Under the pieces are notes generated by a model. That model did not search any database. It had not been told where the DNA came from and saw nothing but the letters and a program-made list of their open reading frames with translations. From a virus, in the IMG/VR virus record IMGVR_UViG_3300030331_003634, positions 1 through 58,567 of that record: a stretch of 58,567 nucleotides of DNA; one strand, written 5' to 3'. Positions 52,030 to 58,567 of this stretch are shown here, one piece after another (positions within the stretch are counted from its first letter, which is position 1; each line of letters begins with the position of its first letter). The position numbers were made by a program, and so were the translations under genes.

Positions 52030-52416
52030 ATGGAGAAATATTTTTATTTTAGAAAAGATGCTACTACAGCTAATGATGATGATCAAGTAAATGGATCTAA
52101 CTTAGTTAAGGTATCAGATCTTATTAGTATGGAAGCCACAGGAAACACTAGTTTAGTTTTAAGATTCCATCCTCGTATGAACGCTTTTGCTGCTGGTGGT
52201 AATGCTGCTGCTGATGCTGATAATCTTACGGATACTTTAACATTGACTGTTGGTACTAATGCACAGAGAACTGTTATTGAAACTATTTGTGCTGCTATTG
52301 CTAAACCAATGATTGCAGGTGCACCAAACTTAATTGTTTTGTTTGATGCAAATTCAAAAGATGGATTAGATGGTATTACAGATGTTGTTACTGCTGTAGC
52401 TGCTGCTCAAGCTTAA
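52030..52416 (+). CDS. Head accessory / decoration protein, 128 aa
   Basis: It starts MEKYFYFRKDATTANDDD and has strands (SLVLRFHPRMNAFA) and a helix at the end (VIETICAAIAKPMI). It is just after the major capsid gene and before a terminator, so it is likely made at a similar high level. Head-fibre or decoration role inferred. Confidence 0.6.
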   Translation: MEKYFYFRKDATTANDDDQVNGSNLVKVSDLISMEATGNTSLVLRFHPRMNAFAAGGNAAADADNLTDTLTLTVGTNAQRTVIETICAAIAKPMIAGAPNLIVLFDANSKDGLDGITDVVTAVAAAQA

Positions 52417-52443
52417 TAGCTAACAACTATTAATTATATTACT

Positions 52444-52468
52444 GGAAGGGGCTTGTCCCCTTCCTTTT
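52444..52468 (+). terminator. Intrinsic terminator after capsid genes
   Basis: GGAAGGGG 52444-52451 and CCCCTTCC 52457-52464 form an 8-bp stem with a 5-nt loop, then TTTT. Downstream genes would need read-through. Confidence 0.85.
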
Positions 52469-52503
52469 ATAAAACTTTAAGTTAATTTTAGAAAATAATT
52501 ATT

Positions 52504-53382
52504 ATGACACCAACAAAAACACGTAAGGCTGTTACGCCTCCTACGTCCACTAAGGTCGAAGCTAAAGCTCCCGTAGTAGAAAAAAAATTCACTCCTCAAT
52601 TTACTAATAGAAAACAAGAGTTTAAACCTACTGTTTACGAATTAATATCAAAAGCAAAAAGAAAAAATGGTATGCCACAGTATCCTATAGTTTCTTTATT
52701 GAAGGCTGAAGATATTATTTTTGACCCTACAACTGGTGAGAATAGAAAAATTAGATATGTTCCTGGTGAGACATCTATATTTGCTGATGAACAGCCAGAA
52801 ACTGCTAGAATGAGAGAGCCTATTGCTTTTAATAATGGTTATCTTTTTGTAGATCATACTAATCCTACTCTTAAAAAATATTTAGATACTTGCAACGCTA
52901 ATGGTAGCAATCCACATAGAATAAAGTCTAAAAATATCATGTTTAAAATAAGGGATAATGAAAAATCTGCTAAAGATAAAATATCAAAGGTTAATGATAC
53001 CATGGATGCTGTTCAAGCTGCCCTTAAAATGCCTTTAAATGAGCTTGTAGGATATGCTAAGGTTCTAGGTGTAAACACTGATAAGAGTGTTGATGAAATT
53101 CGTTGGGATATGAAAATACAAGCAGAGAATAATCCTAAAGGTTTCTTAGCTGGTATGAATGATCCTAGAACAGAAATGAAGCAATTATTATTAATGGCTC
53201 AAGAGTCAGGAATAATAAGAATGGATAAAAAAGCTATTACTTGGGTATCTTCAGGAAATACAATTTGTGTTCCTGCTATAGGAACTAAACCTATTGACAG
53301 AATGGTAGACTTTTGTTCTGAAGGTGAGGGAGAACAGATATATGCTGAGATAGAACGTAGGCTACAAGCCCTTAATGGATAA
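52504..53382 (+). CDS. Virion-associated protein, 292 aa
   Basis: It starts MTPTKTRKAVTPPTSTKVEA, a disordered basic N-terminus. The remainder has YPIVSLLKAEDIIFDP, PGETSIFADEQPETAR and MREPIAFNNGYLFVDHT, then helices. It lies between capsid and connector genes, so a capsid-vertex or minor head protein is likely. No promoter is clear before it. No catalytic motif. Confidence 0.55.
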   Translation: MTPTKTRKAVTPPTSTKVEAKAPVVEKKFTPQFTNRKQEFKPTVYELISKAKRKNGMPQYPIVSLLKAEDIIFDPTTGENRKIRYVPGETSIFADEQPETARMREPIAFNNGYLFVDHTNPTLKKYLDTCNANGSNPHRIKSKNIMFKIRDNEKSAKDKISKVNDTMDAVQAALKMPLNELVGYAKVLGVNTDKSVDEIRWDMKIQAENNPKGFLAGMNDPRTEMKQLLLMAQESGIIRMDKKAITWVSSGNTICVPAIGTKPIDRMVDFCSEGEGEQIYAEIERRLQALNG

Positions 53383-53405
53383 TACATTAAGACTATATAT
53401 ATAGA

Positions 53406-53433
53406 AGGGGGACTTAACGGTCTCCCTTTTTTT
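53406..53433 (+). terminator. Intrinsic terminator before the connector genes
   Basis: AGGGGGAC 53406-53413 pairs with GTCTCCCT 53420-53427 (one G-T wobble), loop 6, then seven T. Confidence 0.85.
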
Positions 53434-53460
53434 GATATACGGATTTATTTCGTACTTTTG
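53431..53460 (+). promoter_or_regulatory. Late promoter for connector and tail genes
   Basis: TTTG (53431-53434), 18-nt spacer, TACTTTTG (53453-53460), then C. It overlaps the terminator T run, so transcription stops and restarts here. 22 nt before the ATG at 53483. Confidence 0.8.
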
Positions 53461-53482
53461 CTAGGGAATAAAATACACAATA

Positions 53483-54208
53483 ATGACGATTGATGAAGTA
53501 TATAAGCTAGTTCAGGTGTTTGCAAATAAGGAGCAGAGAGGGTTTATAAGTCCGTCTGACTTCAACCTTTTAGCAAAGCAAGCTGAACTTGAGCTATACA
53601 ATAAACGACTTTCTATAATAAAGCAAAAATCACCTACAAGAAAATCTCAAGGATTATACGCAGAAAATTTAGCTCCAGAGCTGGCAAGACAAGATATAGC
53701 TACTTTTTTAACTAGATCTGATATGAATGTAACTACTAAGACAATTCCATATTTAGGTGTAACTGTAGCTGTAACTTCTGATTATGTAGAATCTATGTTT
53801 ATTAATGTAGATGAGCATCATGACATCTCAACTAATATTCCTGTAGATATTGTAGAGCCAAAAGATATAAATCAAATACTCAGAAGTAGTTTAGTGAAAC
53901 CATCCATGGAGTATCCTATAGCTTTACTTGGATCAGAAGGTGGGACGTCAAAAGTATTTAGTGTGTTTCCTGATACTATAACTAAAGTTATAGCTTACCA
54001 TTACATAAACACTAACACTCCAAAATGGAGTTACGTTACTGTAGCGGGTAAGCCTGTTCATGATTCTTCGTCATCAAATGGATTTAAAATATCTAACAGA
54101 TGTCATGGAGAGATTGTAGTAAAGATATTAGAATATTTAGGAGTTTCAATTAGAGAGGCTGATGTTGTTCAGTACGCACAGGCTAGTGAGATAAAAGCAG
54201 ATAGTTAA
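53483..54208 (+). CDS. Head-tail connector / ring-type protein, 241 aa
   Basis: It starts MTIDEVYKLVQVFANKEQRG and contains ISPSDFNLLAKQAELELYN, VKPSMEYPIALLGSEGG, FPDTITKVIAYHYINTNTPKW. The pattern of a helix that begins with a DF...AKQAE motif, followed by strands and an aromatic-rich line, resembles ring/adaptor proteins of crAss-like phages. Stop and next ATG are 2 nt apart. Confidence 0.65.
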   Translation: MTIDEVYKLVQVFANKEQRGFISPSDFNLLAKQAELELYNKRLSIIKQKSPTRKSQGLYAENLAPELARQDIATFLTRSDMNVTTKTIPYLGVTVAVTSDYVESMFINVDEHHDISTNIPVDIVEPKDINQILRSSLVKPSMEYPIALLGSEGGTSKVFSVFPDTITKVIAYHYINTNTPKWSYVTVAGKPVHDSSSSNGFKISNRCHGEIVVKILEYLGVSIREADVVQYAQASEIKADS

Positions 54209-54210
54209 TT

Positions 54211-55422
54211 ATGGCAATAGATTACACAAGTATAGACGAGGTCGTAAATGACTTTCAGTTAATGATGGATGACACGTCTTATGATAAAGACGCAGAAATT
54301 TATCAATTAAGATTATTAGCACTTCAAGGGTTAAGAGAGCTTAAGTTTGATGCAGAACAGGAGGTTAAAATAGATGAATTATTTGTAAACTCTAGCACTC
54401 TTCAATGTACTTTACCTAGTGATTTTGTTAAACTATTAAGGGTTGGGTATAAAAACAGTGCTGATGAGTTTGTATCTTTGGGTTATAAGTCTAATTTATC
54501 TTTAGATGCTCGTGTAACATCTCAAATAAGTGAAGACCCTTATGATGAGAACAATCCTTATTTTCACACTGACATGGGTAGAAAATATGGTGTAGGTGGT
54601 GGACAAAACGCTTTAGGATATTATAGATTAAATAGAAATCTTAATAGTATATCTTTTTCCTCAGAACTTGCTGGTAAAACAGTATTTGTAGAGTACATTT
54701 CTGATGGTATAGGCTCTACTCAACCAAGAGATCATGTTATTGAGCTTACATTTAACAAGTCCTCACTTACTGCCTCTGGTGCAATTGTTTCTGGAGCTAT
54801 ATTAAAAACACCAAAACCTGATGGTACTGGTGTTCATGAATTTACTTTTACAACTGGTTCTCCGTCAAGCTCTAGTCTTATTCAAATTGGTCCGAATGAT
54901 TCTAGTCCTATTGTAGCAGAAAAATTTTCTACTGTCATAAATGAAGGTTATCCTAATTTAGGTATATCACCTGTAGACACTAGAATAACAGCATCTCAAA
55001 ATACAAGCTCAAACATAGTTACTTTAACGTATAAAAATATAATTGTAAATCCTCTTTCTCTTGAAAATTTAACTTTTGCAATTAATACAGATCAAGATGT
55101 AGTAGTATCTGATGAAGTAACTATTACAGGTGTCAAAGTATTAGCTGATTCAGGTGGAGTTCCTATAGAAGCTAAATTAATTCAAAAAGGTGTTATAGGG
55201 GAGGGTCCTAGAGTTCACAAATTTTGTGAGGAGGCTCTTCGTTGCTACATATATTACAAATACATTCAAAGAAAACGTGGCGTTCCTGCTAACGAAAAAC
55301 AAATGGCTAAGAGAGCATATTACAACGAGAAAAGATTAGCTAGAGCTAGAATGATGAACTTTAATAAAGAGGCTGCTATGCAGATTTCTAGAAAAGCATT
55401 TAAGCAATCTCCTAAGATATAA
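54211..55422 (+). CDS. Connector / tail-ring protein, 403 aa
   Basis: It starts MAIDYTSIDEVVNDFQLMMD and has LLALQGLRELKFDAEQEV, LPSDFVKLLRVGY, LAGKTVFVEYISDG; the C-terminus KFCEEALRCYIYYKYIQRKRGV... AKRAYYNEKRLARARM is the helical end common to adaptor proteins of this phage group. The middle has an Ig-like or beta insertion (about 185-315). It precedes the nozzle gene. Confidence 0.65.
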   Translation: MAIDYTSIDEVVNDFQLMMDDTSYDKDAEIYQLRLLALQGLRELKFDAEQEVKIDELFVNSSTLQCTLPSDFVKLLRVGYKNSADEFVSLGYKSNLSLDARVTSQISEDPYDENNPYFHTDMGRKYGVGGGQNALGYYRLNRNLNSISFSSELAGKTVFVEYISDGIGSTQPRDHVIELTFNKSSLTASGAIVSGAILKTPKPDGTGVHEFTFTTGSPSSSSLIQIGPNDSSPIVAEKFSTVINEGYPNLGISPVDTRITASQNTSSNIVTLTYKNIIVNPLSLENLTFAINTDQDVVVSDEVTITGVKVLADSGGVPIEAKLIQKGVIGEGPRVHKFCEEALRCYIYYKYIQRKRGVPANEKQMAKRAYYNEKRLARARMMNFNKEAAMQISRKAFKQSPKI

Positions 55423-55428
55423 TTTACA

Positions 55429-58400
55429 ATGGCACAAGACAAGAAAGTTTTTACAGGTGGGATGGATAAAGATTCTGATCCTCGCTTGATCAAACAAGGT
55501 GATTACAGAGATGCTTTAAATATAAGAAGTGTATCATCATCAGATTCTACAGCAGGTTCTGTTGAAAACATAGAAGGTAATACCTTAGTTCCTTATAATT
55601 TTATTACTGAAAATAATGAGTATGTAAATGTAGAATCAGGTATAGGTGTCAACGGTACAGGTGTTAGTATAGATGATGTTCAGCCTGATCTTGTAAATCT
55701 ATCTCAAACTATTGTGTTTTCAGGAACAGAGTCAATAAACTATTTCTCTAATTTTACAATAGGTTATGAGAGTGATGAATCTTCTGATCCTGTTTTTATA
55801 TCTACATCTTTTACAACATGGTTTGGTAGTGCACAGTTAACTAATACCTCGCAGACACTTTATGATAAGTTTGGACCAGGAGGTCCTTTATCTTCTTTTA
55901 GCGTAGTAGATCTTATTACAGGTCTTCCTATAAACATAAATGCTTCAGTAGATTTTCTTCCTGGTGATTTATTTGATGGATCAAATAGTTTTTCAATAAC
56001 ATTTACATCTAGTCAGCCTGGTGCTTCTTTTAATTTAATTATAAAAAGCACTTTCTCAAACACAGACTATCCTCAAGGAGAATACGATATAGGGGAAGAT
56101 TACAGTGATCTTAATAATTACTATATTGGGCAAAACACTATTATTAATGGTTCTACTGGATTTTCTCAATCTGATAATGACACTAATGTAGATGATGATG
56201 GAACTACGTTTGGCCCTGGTCCTGCGGATGGTGTAGGATCAACAGTATATGAATTTAACGTTGATGGTGAGCAAGGAACAACTACTCCTGGTGATCCTGA
56301 AAATAATGTTAATATGTATTCTTATGATCAAACTGCTGGAGATGGACTATCTACTGATGATTATATTATAACAGAAGTTTTAAATTTAACTGAGTCAATT
56401 GATAAATTTAACAGTGGTGGTGAGTTTGAGTTTGGTCCATCTCAAGATAGTATATCTCAATTTCTTGTTGACGCTATATCTAATGATAAATTTGGAGAGG
56501 TAATAATAGAAGGTAGTAATGGTAGTACCACTGAGCTATCAAGTATTACAACTAACTTTGTTAAAACTACAAGTCTTGGTGGTAAGTCTTCTAACTTAGG
56601 TAGAAACAACCCAGATGCTGTTCCATACTCTCAGTTAGAATTTTATTTTAATAGTGAAGAAGTTTCAGAGGGTGATGGTTTTAGCATTAATCAAGGTACT
56701 TTAACTTTTAGTGGGGAAGAGGTAAAAGCTGTAAACACTTACAGTCTTAGTGCAAATATAATAGAAGGTAAAAACTTTAAGTTAGATTTAACGGTATCAG
56801 GATTACCATCTGGCAATAGCTTTACTGTTAATGTAGGTAATGACACTTTTGGTACAATAAGTGCTGACGGGTCTCATAGTATATTTATAAACGACCCTAA
56901 CAATTCTTCTGTTATATTTTTACAATTTGATAAAGATTTTACATCTTCTGACACCCTTACCTTAACAAATGTTAGATTATTTTTAGAAAACGAACAGGTA
57001 GATAGACTAACTGTAAGGTTAGCTTCTCCAAACTTTACAAGGTTTAAGTTAGCATTTGCATCAAGTGAGACTGAGCTAAGAAACGACTTAGTAGCTGGTA
57101 GTCCAGTCACTAGTTTATCATCTTGGTATAGTGGTACTGGAATAGAACTTATTAATAAATCTGCTGGAACAACTGATTTATCTTCAGTTAGTGACGATTA
57201 TCAAGAGTTATTATTAGAACTGCAAGAAGCTGAGAATACAATACGTTTGTTGCGGGCTCAAATAAATTCAATAACAGATACATATAATAATCAAATAAGT
57301 ATATTGGAGCAACAATTAGCTGTGGCTAATTCAAATTTAGCTCAAGTTGAGATTGAATTGGCTAATGCAATTCATGCTGAAGATACACTTAGACGTGAGA
57401 ATGAAACACTTAGACAGTCTCAAAGACAATTGCAAAATGTTATTGCAACTTTTATAGACCAAGCAATAGATCCAAAGCCAGAAATACTTGTTAATCTTTA
57501 TGCTGGAAACATAGATACTATCAAGGAGTCACTTAATTTAATAGCTGCAGATTTAGTTAACCTAACTACAACTACTATTGTTAACTCTGAGCTTCAAGAT
57601 AAAGTAAATGATTTGACAGCAGATAATGCAAATTTACAAGCTCAGTTAGAGGAGTTATCGAATATAATTATTACCGAAAATGACACAGATATAAGTTTAA
57701 TTCAAGCTGCAACTGAACTTAAAAATAAAAATACTCAATTAGATGAAGAACTTTCTACTCTTCAAAACAACATAAATATTGTATTGTTTGGTGATGCAGA
57801 TGATCTAAATAATGCAGGTGGTTTGTATAGTGAATTAGGATTCCCAGTTTCTCAATCTGAATTTACTTTAACCAGTCTTGCTACTTTAATTTCTAGTACT
57901 CTTTCTGCTCAACAATCCTCTTATGAATCACAAATTGATATTCTTAATGTTGATTTAAGTAATGCTCAATCTTTAGCAACTTCTGCAGAACTTTCTGCTG
58001 CCTTTGCAGAAGGTGCTGCTTCAGTAGACATTACTTCAGATAACGCAATTTTAGCTGCTGCTGCCTTTGCAGATGGTGTTGCTTCAGTTCCAGTTATCAC
58101 TCAAGAAAATTTTGATACTGCTATAGAACTTGCTAATGCTGATGTTTTATTTGCACAAGAAGCTGTAGTTAACACCCAACAAGCTTTAGATGATGCTCAG
58201 GCAGCACTGGATGCTGGTATTGAAGATTTTGGTGACACTAATGTTGGTCCTATGCCTGGTCTTAGGTTAGCAGTAGATAACGCTATTGCTAACCTTGCAG
58301 CTGCTGAGTTACAAGTTAATATAAACCAAGCTTTTTTTAATGGTGTTCAATCAATAACAGCGGATGATGGGATTAGTCAATCTGATGTTGAAGCTGCTTA

Positions 58401-58567
58401 TTTAGAGGGTGTAGCTTCAGTAATTCCTGATGATGGTATAACGCAGGATGATGTAGATGCTGCTGTTGCTAATGCTGCTGAGGCTGTTGCTGCTGCTGAA
58501 GCTGCTGCTGCTGCTGCTGAGGAAGCAAAGGTGTTAGCTCAAGGTGAATTGGCTAATACACAAATTT
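55429..58567 (+). CDS. Giant nozzle/stabilisation-type tail protein, N-terminal part (continues at base 1)
   Basis: This frame is open from ATG 55429 to the window end and joins, in the same frame, the frame that begins at base 1; with the 19-base overlap removed the protein is 3430 residues. Its first 55 residues (GGMDKDSDPRLIKQGDYRDALNIR... then VENIEGNTL) match the start typical of podovirus and crAss-like stabilisation/nozzle proteins at the tail tip. After that come beta-rich, low-complexity segments, coiled coils at about residues 590-680 and 715-790, and an alanine-rich stretch near residue 1020. Four degenerate copies of a motif like EGVASVxxDDGITQxDVDAA lie at about 850-1015. The start lies 6 nt after the stop of the connector gene, consistent with head-to-tail gene order. 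The role is inferred from motifs and position. Confidence 0.75.
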   Translation, partial: MAQDKKVFTGGMDKDSDPRLIKQGDYRDALNIRSVSSSDSTAGSVENIEGNTLVPYNFITENNEYVNVESGIGVNGTGVSIDDVQPDLVNLSQTIVFSGTESINYFSNFTIGYESDESSDPVFISTSFTTWFGSAQLTNTSQTLYDKFGPGGPLSSFSVVDLITGLPININASVDFLPGDLFDGSNSFSITFTSSQPGASFNLIIKSTFSNTDYPQGEYDIGEDYSDLNNYYIGQNTIINGSTGFSQSDNDTNVDDDGTTFGPGPADGVGSTVYEFNVDGEQGTTTPGDPENNVNMYSYDQTAGDGLSTDDYIITEVLNLTESIDKFNSGGEFEFGPSQDSISQFLVDAISNDKFGEVIIEGSNGSTTELSSITTNFVKTTSLGGKSSNLGRNNPDAVPYSQLEFYFNSEEVSEGDGFSINQGTLTFSGEEVKAVNTYSLSANIIEGKNFKLDLTVSGLPSGNSFTVNVGNDTFGTISADGSHSIFINDPNNSSVIFLQFDKDFTSSDTLTLTNVRLFLENEQVDRLTVRLASPNFTRFKLAFASSETELRNDLVAGSPVTSLSSWYSGTGIELINKSAGTTDLSSVSDDYQELLLELQEAENTIRLLRAQINSITDTYNNQISILEQQLAVANSNLAQVEIELANAIHAEDTLRRENETLRQSQRQLQNVIATFIDQAIDPKPEILVNLYAGNIDTIKESLNLIAADLVNLTTTTIVNSELQDKVNDLTADNANLQAQLEELSNIIITENDTDISLIQAATELKNKNTQLDEELSTLQNNINIVLFGDADDLNNAGGLYSELGFPVSQSEFTLTSLATLISSTLSAQQSSYESQIDILNVDLSNAQSLATSAELSAAFAEGAASVDITSDNAILAAAAFADGVASVPVITQENFDTAIELANADVLFAQEAVVNTQQALDDAQAALDAGIEDFGDTNVGPMPGLRLAVDNAIANLAAAELQVNINQAFFNGVQSITADDGISQSDVEAAYLEGVASVIPDDGITQDDVDAAVANAAEAVAAAEAAAAAAEEAKVLAQGELANTQI
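58549..58567. repeat. Terminal 19-bp overlap with the window start
   Basis: The last 19 bases are identical to bases 1-19. The reading frame is kept across the join, so this is most likely an assembly overlap of a circular (or circularly permuted) genome. A real short terminal repeat is less likely because the cut would fall within a gene. Confidence 0.85.

Noticed and set aside
1-58567. CRISPR array, tRNA genes, integrase or attachment sites
   Set aside because: I saw no regularly spaced repeats, no cloverleaf-like sequence with CCA end and no recombinase motif. A tRNA scan would settle the RNA part.
58549-58567. The 19-bp terminal match as a true direct terminal repeat of the virion DNA
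   Set aside because: It lies inside a continuous reading frame and is of typical assembly-overlap length, so circular closure is the simpler explanation.

Overview
The window looks like one complete circular genome of a tailed, podovirus-like phage that infects a marine Bacteroidota (Flavobacteriia-type) host. The last 19 bases (58549-58567) repeat bases 1-19, and one open reading frame crosses that join without a break, so the unit genome would be 58,548 bp. Evidence for the host: very AT-rich DNA, promoters of the Bacteroidota type (TTTG, about 19 nt, TAnnTTTG), A-rich leaders in place of Shine-Dalgarno sites, and a secreted protein with a type IX secretion (T9SS) sorting domain. The virion genes and their order are like those of crAss-like and other Bacteroidota podoviruses, but this is judged by eye and is not a placement. 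I found no integrase, tRNA, CRISPR array, DNA polymerase or RNA polymerase, so a lytic phage using host polymerases is the simplest reading.

Layout. (1) The rightward late block starts near 35.7 kb, runs through the circular join and ends at a terminator near 19.25 kb. In order it holds a virion protein, a holin-like protein, small basic proteins, a striking envelope cassette (T9SS-sorted repeat protein, outer-membrane beta-barrel, membrane coiled-coil protein, exported thioredoxin-fold protein), lysis genes (M15 peptidase, holin), a fibre-like protein, a double GroES-like protein, TerL, portal, a scaffold-like protein, major capsid protein, an accessory head protein, connectors, a 3430-aa nozzle-like protein split by the window ends, two probable ejection proteins and a 3014-aa polyvalent-type protein with a zincin motif. 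(2) The leftward early block (30432 down to 19405) holds about 16 small unknown genes, then a recombination/replication set: ERF annealing protein, exonuclease VIII-like nuclease, a small HTH protein, an SSB-like protein, a replisome organiser, DnaB-type helicase, a nucleotide-metabolism protein and nucleases. (3) A short rightward block (30936-32190) holds tiny basic proteins and an HNH nuclease. (4) A leftward block (35654-32187) holds a winged-helix protein, a very basic repeat protein and two virion-type proteins.

Likely interplay. Three leftward early promoters each carry the same palindrome, GTAAA-N4/5-TTTAC, suggesting one regulator controls all early transcription. The replication block contains an 11-bp inverted repeat, with further internal pairing, between the SSB-like gene and the helicase genes, probably an attenuator. 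In the late block, terminators after the accessory head gene and before the connectors, each near a promoter or gene start, would set capsid and tail levels apart. The envelope cassette beside the lysis genes is the most unusual part: a phage that appears to place its own proteins in the host periplasm, outer membrane and cell surface.
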